A DNA stretch of 64,000 nucleotides from the NCBI GenBank assembly GCA_963828215.1, contig CAWHFO010000046.1, positions 1-64,000 on the forward strand, written 5' to 3'. Of the stretch, positions 50,724 through 60,452 are shown piece by piece. Position numbers and translations under genes: made by a program. Numbering within the stretch: the stretch's first letter is position 1; each line of letters begins with the position of its first letter. The notes under the pieces were generated by a model that saw only the letters and a program-made list of their open reading frames with translations, searched no databases and was not told the origin of the DNA. Origin of the DNA: CAVTJL01 sp963828215. GTDB lineage: Bacteria > Pseudomonadota > Alphaproteobacteria > Geminicoccales > Geminicoccaceae.

Positions 50724-50960
50724 GTGGCCAATCTCACCATCCGGAAGCTCGACCCGGCTGTGAAGGAGCGGCTGAGGGTCCGCGCTGCCCGCAAGGGGCA
50801 CTCGATGGAGGAGGAGGCCCGCCGCATCCTTGATGAGATGTTGAAAGCGGAGCCCATCAGCGCGTTCGACCGACTTCGACGGCATTTCGCCGATATGCGG
50901 GGTGTCGACCTCGAGCTGCCCGCTCGCCGACCCGGTCGTGAGCCGCCGACGTTCGAGTGA
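50724..50960 (+). CDS. FitA/StbC-type ribbon-helix-helix antitoxin
   Basis: 78 residues from a GTG at 50724, preceded by GAGGAAGG. The ribbon-helix-helix is ANLTIRKLDPAVKERLRVRA, ARKGHSMEEEARRILDEMLK, typical of FitA antitoxins, with a C-terminal neutralising tail (LRRHFADMRGVDLELPAR). The stop overlaps the toxin ATG at 50960, the usual toxin-antitoxin coupling. Confidence 0.85.
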   Translation: MANLTIRKLDPAVKERLRVRAARKGHSMEEEARRILDEMLKAEPISAFDRLRRHFADMRGVDLELPARRPGREPPTFE

Positions 50961-51187
50961 TGTACGTCTTCGACACCAACGTCCTGTCAGAGGTGATGAA
51001 GGGGGAGCCGAATCCTTCGGTCCCCGCTTGGCTTCGGTCGTGCCCCAGTTGCCAGAAAGCCGACCAGCCACGAAAAGCGCCCCGTGATCCTAGTCAGCTC
51101 GCGCAGATATCGTGGACAAGGCCACAGATATTAAACTCCGGTCCCCGGAACCTAAACCGGCCACGCCTTCAGGGCCAGCTTCGCTAG
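50960..51187 (+). pseudogene. FitB/VapC-type PIN toxin, truncated
   Basis: The start is a normal PIN ribonuclease N-terminus with the first catalytic Asp (MYVFDTNVLSEVMKGEPNPS, then VPAWLRSCP). After about 28 residues the sequence changes to unrelated residues and stops at 51187; the other three acidic residues are absent. The toxin is therefore inactive while its antitoxin is intact. Confidence 0.7.
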
Positions 51188-51233
51188 AGCGCGCTGACGT
51201 TCCACGATTGTCTCGTCCGTCCAATCGCCAACT

Positions 51234-52843
51234 TCACTGATTTGGCTCGTCAGAACGAAGGGCGAGTTCTCTGTAGACGGCCTTCTTGTCGGCGAACGAG
51301 TTGCTTTTCAGTTTCGAATTTTCAGTTGCTCTAAGGAGGGCGACGTTGCCCACCCGCTTGTGGAGCGCCGCGACCTGTTCCTCGTTGAACTGTTTCCAGT
51401 TTCCACCGGGGCGCTTTGGTAGAACGTGCTCTAGGTTGATAATGGTGCGATCGTCATTGGGCATGAAGCAAGGTTCCGCTTCGTCCTTGGCCGCCATTTC
51501 GAGAGACCGAAGATAGTAGCGCGCAAGCCTCGCATTCGAGACAGTGAAGTTCTCGAACTCGGCGCGGAATTCCTCGTCGGTAGGCGTGATATCGGCGAGC
51601 CGCCTTTTGAGTTCGACTGCCGTCGTTACAACTCTTTTGAAGACGGCTTGAGCGGCGCCAGCCAGTGGTTGTTCCACTGACCCGCTTCGGGTGGTGCTTG
51701 CGATGAGCAGACGGACGCCCAAGGCTACGAGGAGTTTGAATGCGCCCCCGGTTTCCCTTTCAGAAAAATTCGTGGCAAGGGCCAAAAGGAGTGGCCGAAA
51801 TGGCTTAATGTTTATAAGGTTGAACACCTCGATCGAGCGGCGCGCGGAGTTGGGATAGCCGTTCCACTTCTCATGTTCGGGATTGAACACGGCCACGTAG
51901 GCGCTCGCGAGCGATTTCGAGCGTGGAGACGAAAGTGACTGAGGCTTGCTCGGCCTTCACGGTCTCCTGCACTTTGTCATACACCTGGGCTTCGCGTAGA
52001 TAGCCGTGCATGGCAATGAGTGCATATCGGAGAAATGTTACCGTCGTGTCCTCTTCATCAAGCGTCTCGAGCGCGCCACGCATAAACGCCCAACGATTTT
52101 GCACTTCTCGGATACGTTCTCCCGATCGGCCGAAGAGATAGTTCTTGATGAGGTCAGCTTGCGATACGCGAAGGCCGCGATCGTTCAGCGTCTCAAACAT
52201 TTTGTAAGCGTTCGCGTCGTTGGGAACCCGGAGCATCACCGCAAGTGCCTTGTGCTCAATAAACGAGACCCAGGCATTCAGCAGGTCGCCATGGTCCTTC
52301 GGGTCCAGTCCAGCGACAATGTTGCGGACGTGCTTGTGCGCCTCGTTTGTAGCCGCCCTGAGTTGGTCATGGGACTTCGCGCGAGCTTGAAGGAATTGGA
52401 GTGCTTGGTGCAATGATGATCCACTTAAAGAGGTCATTGTCGTCTACATTGAGCCGAAGACGAGGGGTGCGAATCCGCCTTGCCCGGTCGATACCTGTAA
52501 GGAACTCATTGTTGATCGACTCGACGATCACCTCTTCCTTCCCGATCAGGTAGTCCCGGATCGCAGCGAGAAGGATGGCGGTCGTCGCAAGGCGCTGTTG
52601 GCCGTCTACAACCTCGATGCTCTCGTTGGCCCGGGGGATTGTGACGATCGTTCCCAGAAAATAGCCAGCCTCCCCATCGCTGATCGCCTTCGCATAGTCC
52701 TGGAACAGTTGTTTTACCTGGTCATCTTTCCAAGCGTATTCACGCTGGTTCGGCGGAACCACCAGTTGATGCCGCTTCAGGATGCTTCCTAGGCCGGCTT
52801 GCTCGAAGGCAATTTCGTTCTTGGCGTCAGCCATCGGTGCCAC
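51234..52843 (-). pseudogene. DUF262/DUF1524 (GmrSD-like) protein, frameshifted
   Basis: About 536 residues. The DUF262 ParB-like domain begins RHQLVVPPNQREYAWKDDQV, with YFLGTIVTIPRANESIEVVD and GQQRLATTAILLAAIRDYLI; the middle has FETLNDRGLRVSQADLIKNY; the DUF1524 HNH-like end has TIINLEHVLPKRPGGNWKQF. Extra bases near 52380 and near 51900 break the frame twice. GmrSD relatives are type IV restriction enzymes that use NTP to cut modified DNA. GC is about 52 percent, so it is foreign to this chromosome. Confidence 0.8.
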
Positions 52844-53027
52844 TCAGTCGGATTGGCTTCACGAACGGGATCTTCTGCCCGGCGCTCTCAAGGTCACGAA
52901 TGGCAGCGAGGCGCAGGCGCTCGCGAACCCACGATGAGAGCGGGATGCCGGCGAGTTCGGCGGCTGCGGCGAAGCCCTGCTTTTCGGACTCGGTTACACG
53001 GATTTGCAGGACATGGTCTTTGTTCAT
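52827..53027 (-). CDS. small ribbon-helix-helix-like protein
   Basis: 66 residues: DHVLQIRVTESEKQGFAAAA, ELAGIPLSSWVRERLRLAAI, then DLESAGQKIPFVKP. This is the DUF1778/MobC-like ribbon-helix-helix pattern. Its stop overlaps the start region of the DUF262 gene (52843), so the two form an operon in which it may act as repressor or partner. Confidence 0.65.
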   Translation of the reverse strand: MNKDHVLQIRVTESEKQGFAAAAELAGIPLSSWVRERLRLAAIRDLESAGQKIPFVKPIRLSGTDG

Positions 53028-53178
53028 GAGAAGGTATGTAATGCAGATGATATCACAATGTCAAGTGGCGATGCTGTTTGTGTTGCGTTTAGCACCACGC
53101 TTCAGGCCTGGAATGACTTTATGTCGCCGACGGCGCCCGCGTCCATGTGGACGGGCGCGGCGCGGCCAGAGCGTCGCG

Positions 53179-53247
53179 AACAGCCAGGCGGAGCTGCGAC
53201 TGGCCGTCTCCGGGCTCCGAGCAGGGACTTTGATCATGCACAGTTGA
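53179..53247 (+). pseudogene. pirin C-terminal fragment
   Basis: The frame ends SQAELRLAVSGLRAGTLIMH plus a Ser and a stop at 53247, aligned with the pirin end at 50610 (TQAELQQAVSELRAGTFIRH). Identity is about 70-75 percent at DNA level. Only the last 22 codons remain, on the far side of the toxin-antitoxin/DUF262 cluster. Confidence 0.6.
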
Positions 53248-53266
53248 GGGCTCAGGGGCGGACCGG

Positions 53267-54163
53267 TCAGCCCTTGAAGACCTGCTGGCGGTGGTAGTCG
53301 AGGAAAACGGGCGCCGGGCGGAGGAGCTGGCTGTCCGGCACCCGGATCTTGCCGTCCGGATTGAAGAGGCGGCGAGCCTGGTCCGGCAGTCCTTCGCGGG
53401 CGGCGAGGATCGACCAGTCCGGGGCGATCGAGATCAGGCCGCGGTCGAACATCCAGTGCACGGTGCCGCAGAGAGCCAAGCCGTTGCGGACCGAATCAGG
53501 GCCGTGCTGCTTGACGGGGCGGATGTGCGCCGCCTCCGCCTCGGCCCGGCCGCCGCCGTTGATGATCCGGAGGCCGGTGAAGGCGCAGGTCTGGCCATAG
53601 GCGTCCTGGACCACGCGGGCGAAGGCGGCGTCGCGAAAAGGCCGGCGGACGAGCTGCTCGACGATCGAGCGCTCGAAGAAGGCCGGAGGATCGGCAAGGC
53701 CCGGGCCTGCGATCGACGGCTGATCCGTCGCCGGGTGATCGACAGGAAAGCCGGCCCGCACGATCGCCTCGTACTCGACCCCCTCGAGCGGACGCACCGC
53801 CCGCCCGAAGGCGCCCCGGTTGGTGCCGCCATCCTCGCGACGGAGGCGGTGCTCGCGAAAGTCCCCGTCGGCGCGAAAAGGCACGGGCCGCTCGAACGCC
53901 AGATAGTCCTCGATCGAGGCATAGAAATGGTCGGGCTGGCGCGGGTCCGGGCGGATGCCGGTGACGCGCGCGGTCGCGACATAGGCTTGCCGCCCACGGT
54001 AGCCGGCGTCGGCGACCCCTTCCCGGCGCGGCTCGTAATAGACGAAAAAGTCGCCGAGGGTCGCCTCGACCTGTCGGAGATAGGTCCGCGGGAAGTGGTA
54101 CCGCTCCTCCGGCAGGTCGTCGTAGATCGACCCGGGCTTGTGGGTGAAGACGGCCTTGCCCAT
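53267..54163 (-). CDS. HNH endonuclease family protein
   Basis: 298 residues from the ATG at 54163. The N-terminal domain (GSIYDDLPEERYHFPRTYLR, LGDFFVYYEPRREGVADAGY) resembles the DNA-contact domain found before HNH cores. The nuclease core is YGQTCAFTGLRIINGGGRAE, AEAAHIRPVKQHGPDSVRNG, LALCGTVHWMFDRGLISIAP, which retains the His-Asn-His pattern. Intact. It probably cleaves DNA; whether it is restriction or homing-like cannot be told. Confidence 0.85.
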   Translation of the reverse strand: MGKAVFTHKPGSIYDDLPEERYHFPRTYLRQVEATLGDFFVYYEPRREGVADAGYRGRQAYVATARVTGIRPDPRQPDHFYASIEDYLAFERPVPFRADGDFREHRLRREDGGTNRGAFGRAVRPLEGVEYEAIVRAGFPVDHPATDQPSIAGPGLADPPAFFERSIVEQLVRRPFRDAAFARVVQDAYGQTCAFTGLRIINGGGRAEAEAAHIRPVKQHGPDSVRNGLALCGTVHWMFDRGLISIAPDWSILAAREGLPDQARRLFNPDGKIRVPDSQLLRPAPVFLDYHRQQVFKG

Positions 54164-54377
54164 GGCGACGGGGCGATCCCCTCTGACGTTCCTCGATCCG
54201 TAGAGACCGCCAATGACGGGTCCGCGCAAGCAGGATCCGGCACCGCGCCGCATTCCCGTGCCTCGGCCGGGCGTCGGCGGATCGGCACGGTTGTCATCAG
54301 TCTGTCATCGGGCCATGCTGTCTGCCGCAAGCGCGCCGGGACAGGTGGGCGGCAGTCAACTCCAGGAGGCATCCCCA

Positions 54378-55700
54378 ATGCGACGCAGAGAGTTCGCCCT
54401 CGCGACCGGCACCGCGGTCGCCGGTCTCGCCCTCGGCACCCGGCGGGCGCGGGCCAAGACCATGATCGAATGGTGGCATGCCATGGGCGGGGCCAACGGC
54501 GAGCGGGTCAACAAGATCTGCGCCGACTTCAACGCCAGCCAGAGCGATTTCGAGGTCAAGCCGGTCTACAAGGGCTCCTATGCGGAGACCATGACCGCGG
54601 CGATCGCCGCCTTCCGGGCCAAGCAGCAGCCCCACATCCTCCAGGTGTTCGAGGTCGGCACGGCCACCATGATGGCCGCCAAGGGCGCCGTCTACCCGGT
54701 CTACGAGCTGATGAAGGACACCGGTCAGACGTTCGATCCGAACGCCTTCCTGCCGGCGGTGAAAAGCTACTACACGACGTCCGCGGGCGAGATGCTCTCG
54801 ATGCCGTTCAACAGCAGCACGCCCGTGCTCTGGTACAACAAGGACGCCTTCAAGAAGGCGGGCCTCGACCCCGACAAGCCGCCGGCCACCTGGCCGGACA
54901 TGGAGGCGGCCTGCCAGAAGCTCGTCGGCGCCGGCAGCAAGGCCGGCTTCACCACGACCTGGCCGTCCTGGATCCACATCGAGAATTTTTCGGCGTGGCA
55001 CAACCTGCCGATGGGCACGGAGGAGAACGGCTTCAAGGGTCTCGGCACCCGCTTCGTCTTCAACAAGACGCAGGCGGTGATGCACACCACGAAGCTTGCC
55101 GAGTGGCAGAAGGCCAAGCTCTTCGACTATGGCGGGCGGGCCGGCGCCGCCTCGCCCAAGTTCTACAGCCAGGACGCGGCGATGATGACCGAGTCCTCGG
55201 CCGGCCTCGCGGGTGTCAAGAGCAGCTCCAAGTTCGCCTTCGGCATCGGCTTCCTGCCCTACTGGCCGAGCATCGAGGGGGCGCCGCAGAACACGATCAT
55301 CGGCGGTGCCTCGCTCTGGACCCTGCAGGGGCATCCGAAGGACGAGTACAAGGCGGTCGCCGCCTTCTTCTCCTATCTCTCCTCGCCCGAGGTGCAGGCC
55401 TGGTGGCATCAGGAGACCGGCTACCTGCCGATCACCACGGCCGCCTACGAGCTCAGCAAGCAGCAGGGCTACTATGAGAAGAATCCGGGCGCCGACATCT
55501 CGATCAAGCAGATGACCCTGCACCCGCCGACGCCCAACTCGAAGGGCATCCGCTTCGGCAACATGGTGCAGATCCGGGACGTCATCAACGAGGAGCAGGA
55601 GCGGACCTTCTCGGGCCAGGCGACCGCCCAGGCGGCCTTGGACTCGGCGGTGAAACGCGGCAACGCGATCCTCGAGCAGTTCCAGAAGCAGAACAGCTAG
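54378..55700 (+). CDS. ugpB: glycerol-3-phosphate-type ABC transporter, binding protein
   Basis: 440 residues with a Tat/Sec-like signal (MRRREFALATGTAVAGLALG). Body: EWWHAMGGANGERVNKICAD, FNSSTPVLWYNKDAFKKAGL, PPATWPDMEAACQKLV, GGASLWTLQGHPKDEYKAVA and QAWWHQETGYLPITTAAYEL. These are hallmarks of UgpB, which binds sn-glycerol-3-phosphate or glycerophosphodiesters in the periplasm. It is first in a four-gene operon; ribosome site CCAGGAGGC. Confidence 0.9.
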   Translation: MRRREFALATGTAVAGLALGTRRARAKTMIEWWHAMGGANGERVNKICADFNASQSDFEVKPVYKGSYAETMTAAIAAFRAKQQPHILQVFEVGTATMMAAKGAVYPVYELMKDTGQTFDPNAFLPAVKSYYTTSAGEMLSMPFNSSTPVLWYNKDAFKKAGLDPDKPPATWPDMEAACQKLVGAGSKAGFTTTWPSWIHIENFSAWHNLPMGTEENGFKGLGTRFVFNKTQAVMHTTKLAEWQKAKLFDYGGRAGAASPKFYSQDAAMMTESSAGLAGVKSSSKFAFGIGFLPYWPSIEGAPQNTIIGGASLWTLQGHPKDEYKAVAAFFSYLSSPEVQAWWHQETGYLPITTAAYELSKQQGYYEKNPGADISIKQMTLHPPTPNSKGIRFGNMVQIRDVINEEQERTFSGQATAQAALDSAVKRGNAILEQFQKQNS

Positions 55701-55709
55701 AGGCTCCCG

Positions 55710-55731
55710 GGGGCCGCGGCGACGGCCCCCG
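55710..55731 (+). promoter_or_regulatory. hairpin between ugpB and ugpA
   Basis: An 8-base-pair stem GGGGGCCG / CGGCCCCC with a 6-base loop, placed 10 bases after the ugpB stop and just before the ugpA ATG. Such hairpins after binding-protein genes usually stabilise or partially terminate the message so that the binding protein is made in excess. Confidence 0.6.
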
Positions 55732-55737
55732 CCCGCC

Positions 55738-56622
55738 ATGGAAAAGCGCGTCGTCTTCCGGCAGCGTGGCCTGCCCTATCTGCTGATCGCCCCGCAGATC
55801 CTGGTCACGCTCGTCTTCTTCATCTGGCCCGCCAGCCAGGCGCTCTGGCAGTCGACCCTGCAGCAGGACCCCTTCGGGCTTTCGGTGACCTTCGTCGGGC
55901 TCGGCAACTTCCGCCACCTCCTGAACGACCCGGACTATCTGAACAGCTTCGAGGTCACCGCCGTCTTCAGCACCGGCGTCACCGTGCTCGGCCTCAGCGT
56001 GGCGCTCGTGCTGGCGGCGATGGCCGACCATGTCGTCAAGGGCGCCCTCTTCTACAAAAGCCTCCTGGTCTGGCCCTATGCGGTGGCGCCGGCCATCGCC
56101 GGCGTGCTCTGGCTCTTCCTCTTCAACCCCTCGGTCGGCATCGTCGCCTGGCTGCTCGGCCGCATCGGCATCGCCTGGAACCACCAGCTCAACGGCGGCC
56201 AGGCCATGCTCCTCGTCATCATCGCCGCCGCCTGGAAGCAGATCTCCTACAATTTTCTTTTCTTTCTCGCGGGCATGCAGGCGATCCCGAAGTCGCTGAT
56301 CGAGGCCGCGGCGATCGACTGCGCGGGGCCGGTCAAGCGCTTCTGGACGATCATTTTCCCGCTCATCTCGCCGACCACTTTTTTTCTCTTGGTGGTCAAC
56401 ATCGTCTACGCCTTCTTCGAGACCTTCGGCATCATCGACGCGGTGACCAAGGGCGGGCCGGCCCAGGCCACGACGACCCTCGTCTACAAGGTCTACAATG
56501 ACGGCTTCCGCGGCAACGATTTCGGCGGCTCGGCGGCGCAGTCGGTGGTCCTGATGGCGATCGTCATCCTCCTGACGGTGGTCCAGTTCCGCTGGGTCGA
56601 GCGCCGCGTCCAGTACGGGTGA
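55738..56622 (+). CDS. ugpA: glycerol-3-phosphate-type ABC transporter, permease 1
   Basis: 294 residues, six membrane segments. LPYLLIAPQILVTLVFFIWP at the start and the ABC contact loop EAAAIDCAGPVKRFWTIIFP (EAA motif with conserved Gly) identify a MalF-type permease. It pairs with the permease at 56627 in the inner membrane. Start at 55738. Confidence 0.92.
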   Translation: MEKRVVFRQRGLPYLLIAPQILVTLVFFIWPASQALWQSTLQQDPFGLSVTFVGLGNFRHLLNDPDYLNSFEVTAVFSTGVTVLGLSVALVLAAMADHVVKGALFYKSLLVWPYAVAPAIAGVLWLFLFNPSVGIVAWLLGRIGIAWNHQLNGGQAMLLVIIAAAWKQISYNFLFFLAGMQAIPKSLIEAAAIDCAGPVKRFWTIIFPLISPTTFFLLVVNIVYAFFETFGIIDAVTKGGPAQATTTLVYKVYNDGFRGNDFGGSAAQSVVLMAIVILLTVVQFRWVERRVQYG

Positions 56623-56626
56623 GGCG

Positions 56627-57469
56627 ATGATCGAGCAGCGCCCCGTCGTCACCCTGATCGCGCACCTGGTGCTGCTCCTCGGCATCGTGATCGTGGTCCT
56701 GCCGATCTGGGTGACCTTCGTAACCTCCACCCAGGCCCCCAGCGACATTCTCCAGGCGCCGATCCCGATGTGGCCCGGCCACCGGCTCCTCGCGAACTAC
56801 GGCGCGGTGCTCGGCGCCGGCGGAGGCCCCGACACCCATGTCGGTCGGATGATGCTGAACTCGCTGGTCATGGCCATGGGCATCGCGATCGGCAAGATCG
56901 CGATCTCGATGCTCTCGGCCTTCGCCATCGTCTATTTTCGTTTTCCCGGCCGGATGCTGGCCTTCTGGACGATCTTCATCACGCTGATGCTGCCGGTCGA
57001 GGTGCGCATCGTGCCGACCTACCAGGTCGTCGCCAGCCTCGGCCTCCTCGACAGCTATACGGGGCTGATCCTCCCGCTGATCGCCTCGGCCACCGCGACC
57101 TTCCTCTTCCGCCAGTTCTTCCTGACGGTGCCGGACGAGCTGGCCGAGGCGGCCCGGGTCGACGCCGCCGGGCCGCTGAAATTCTTCTGGGACATCCTGC
57201 TGCCGCTGTCGCGAACCAATATCGCGGCCCTGTTCGTCATCCTCTTCATCTATGGCTGGAACCAGTATCTCTGGCCCCTCATCGTCACGACCGACGAGTT
57301 CTACTACACGGTCGTGATGGGCATCCAGCGGATGGTGACCTCGGCCGAGACGCAGCCGCAATGGGAATCCATCACCGCCGTCGCCACGCTGGCGCTGCTG
57401 CCGCCGGTCCTGGTCGTCGCCCTGATGCAGCGCTGGTTCGTCAAGGGCCTGGTCGAGAGCGAGAAATAG
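56627..57469 (+). CDS. ugpE: glycerol-3-phosphate-type ABC transporter, permease 2
   Basis: 280 residues, six membrane segments, MalG-type. EAA loop ELAEAARVDAAGPLKFFWDI, and NQYLWPLIVTTDEFYYTVVM followed by GIQRMVTSAETQPQWESITA is characteristic of UgpE. Start 4 bases after the ugpA stop. It forms the pore with UgpA. Confidence 0.92.
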   Translation: MIEQRPVVTLIAHLVLLLGIVIVVLPIWVTFVTSTQAPSDILQAPIPMWPGHRLLANYGAVLGAGGGPDTHVGRMMLNSLVMAMGIAIGKIAISMLSAFAIVYFRFPGRMLAFWTIFITLMLPVEVRIVPTYQVVASLGLLDSYTGLILPLIASATATFLFRQFFLTVPDELAEAARVDAAGPLKFFWDILLPLSRTNIAALFVILFIYGWNQYLWPLIVTTDEFYYTVVMGIQRMVTSAETQPQWESITAVATLALLPPVLVVALMQRWFVKGLVESEK

Positions 57470-57471
57470 GC

Positions 57472-58536
<1,065 letters not shown>

Positions 58537-58651
58537 GCTTGCCGCCCGCCGTTAACCTTCACATAATCCCGCCGCGCTAGCATCCGAGCGATCGAGACCC
58601 CGGCGAGGCAGCTCCCGCGGGGAGGCCATCGTCCCCGTCCGAGGGAGCATC

Positions 58652-59953
58652 ATGCTGCCGCTCGCCACGACGACGCGCCGTGCTGCATGGCCCGGGAAGG
58701 ACGACCGGATCCTGCCGCTCTGGATCGTGGTCGCTGGCCGTCTCGCGCCGGTGTCGTCCTGGCGCTTGGCCCTTTCGGTCTTCTGTGCGCTCGTCGCGGG
58801 GCTGGCGTTCACCAGCGTCGCGTGGCTCGTCAGCCGCGAGGAGGCCGGGCGGCTCGCGGACCGCGTCGGCCGGCTGGAGGCGTCGCTCGACGCGGCGGAG
58901 AGCGCGAGCGCTCGGACCCGGCACGACCTGGAGGCGCGTCTGGCCTCGGCCGACGCGGCCGGGCAGCGCTCGCTCGAGCGGCTCAGCGCCCAGCTCGCCG
59001 CGGCCGTCACGCGGGCCCAGGAGCAGTCCGCGGCGCGCGACGCGGCACGGCTGCTCGCCGACGGGCTGCAGGACCGTCTCCAGGCCGAGACCGCGAGCCT
59101 CGCCGCCGCGCTCGCCGCCAACGAGGATCTCGACCGGCGCCGCGCCTCGGCCGAGGCGCGCGCCCTGGCGTCGGCCCGGGAGCTCGGCCTGGCACGCCAG
59201 GACGAGAAGAGCCTGCAGGGCCGGATCGCGGCGCTCGACGCGCGGCTCGACCAGCTCCGAGCCACCGTCGACACGGCGACCGACAGCCTGCGCGCGTGGC
59301 TCGCGAGCCACGTCGAGACCGTCACCGCGGTTCTGGGCGATCTCGGCATCGACGCGTCGCCGCTCCTGGCGCGGGCGGCCGCCCACGAGGGGGCCCAGGG
59401 GCAGGGCGGTCCGCTCGAGCTGGTCAGCGCCGACGACGGCGGCGCCTCCTTGCGCGTTCCCTGGGCCGGCACCCAGTCGCCGCTCGTCCTCAGGCTCGAG
59501 CGGCTGCAGGCGGCGCAGCGGCTGCTGGCGGCCCTGCCGCTCGCGTCACCCCTCGTCCAGTACGAGGTGACGAGCGCCTTCGGGGTGCGGGAGGACCCGA
59601 TCGAGGGTGGCCACGCCGTGCATCCGGGCCTCGACCTCGCCGCCCCGCCGGGCACCACGGTGCACGCGGCGGCGGCCGGGCGCGTGGTCCGCGCCGGGCG
59701 GGACGGCGCCTATGGAATCATGGTCGAGGTCGACCATGGCCTTGGCCTCGTGACCCGCTATGCTCATCTGAGGCGGACGCTGGTGAAGCCGGGCGACGAG
59801 GTTCGGGCCTACGATCCGCTGGGCATCCTCGGCTCGACCGGCCGCAGCACGGGCCCGCATCTGCACTACGAGGTGCGGATCGACGACCGTGCGGTCGATC
59901 CGGCCGCGTTCATCGAAGCTGGGAGACGCCTCGTCCATGTTCCCCAAGGGTAA
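58652..59953 (+). CDS. M23-family murein endopeptidase with coiled coil
   Basis: 433 residues. One N-terminal transmembrane segment (SVFCALVAGLAFTSVAWLVS), a long coiled coil (residues 70-210, Ala/Arg/Leu-rich) and a LytM domain: FGVREDPIEGGHAVHPGLDL with the zinc His and Asp, GIMVEVDHGLGLVTRYAHLR, and the distal GPHLHYEVRIDDRAVDPAAF. It cleaves or regulates cleavage of peptidoglycan cross-links in the periplasm. Its 3' end overlaps the bactofilin start by 17 bases. Confidence 0.9.
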   Translation: MLPLATTTRRAAWPGKDDRILPLWIVVAGRLAPVSSWRLALSVFCALVAGLAFTSVAWLVSREEAGRLADRVGRLEASLDAAESASARTRHDLEARLASADAAGQRSLERLSAQLAAAVTRAQEQSAARDAARLLADGLQDRLQAETASLAAALAANEDLDRRRASAEARALASARELGLARQDEKSLQGRIAALDARLDQLRATVDTATDSLRAWLASHVETVTAVLGDLGIDASPLLARAAAHEGAQGQGGPLELVSADDGGASLRVPWAGTQSPLVLRLERLQAAQRLLAALPLASPLVQYEVTSAFGVREDPIEGGHAVHPGLDLAAPPGTTVHAAAAGRVVRAGRDGAYGIMVEVDHGLGLVTRYAHLRRTLVKPGDEVRAYDPLGILGSTGRSTGPHLHYEVRIDDRAVDPAAFIEAGRRLVHVPQG

Positions 59954-60377
59954 GGCCAAGCCGAACGGCACGGCGCTGGTGCTGGCCGACACGGACGGGC
60001 GGGATCATCGCCATCGGGCACCCTCGATCATCGCCGCCGAGCTCAAGATCGCCGGCAACGTGACGACCGAGGGCGAGCTGCATGTCGACGGGCGGATCGA
60101 CGGCGACATCAGCGGGCAGATCGTCACGGTCGGGGCCCGCGGCTATGTTAACGGCCGGATCGGCGGCGTCGACGTCCTGATCCAGGGGGCCGTGACGGGC
60201 TCGATCCGCGGCCACCGCGTCCGGCTGGTCCAGGGTGCCCGGGTCGTGGCCGACATCGAGCACGATGTCCTGGCGATCGAGGAGGGCGTCACCTTCGAGG
60301 GGACCTGCCGGCGGATCTCCCTGCCGCCGCCCGAGGACGACCTGGTCCTGAGCGAGGTCGCGCGGCCCCGCTCCTGA
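59937..60377 (+). CDS. bactofilin, paired with M23 peptidase
   Basis: 146 residues. The beta-helix domain runs from IIAAELKIAGNVTTEGELHV through GRIDGDISGQIVTVGARGYV to VADIEHDVLAIEEGVTFEGT. The ATG at 59937 lies inside the last codons of the M23 gene, so the two are co-translated. Bactofilin-M23 pairs localise peptidoglycan remodelling and shape cell curvature or stalks in several bacteria. Confidence 0.88.
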   Translation: MFPKGKAKPNGTALVLADTDGRDHRHRAPSIIAAELKIAGNVTTEGELHVDGRIDGDISGQIVTVGARGYVNGRIGGVDVLIQGAVTGSIRGHRVRLVQGARVVADIEHDVLAIEEGVTFEGTCRRISLPPPEDDLVLSEVARPRS

Positions 60378-60452
60378 GCGCCGCCCGAAGGTGCCCCGGA
60401 GCGCCCGCGCCCCGGAGCCCGGCGCGCCGGGCCGCGAAGGAGCCGAGCTGAC

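Noticed and set aside
53291..55477. 728-codon plus-strand open frame across the HNH and ugpB genes
   Set aside because: It is antisense to the HNH gene and then out of frame with ugpB, both of which have clear family motifs.
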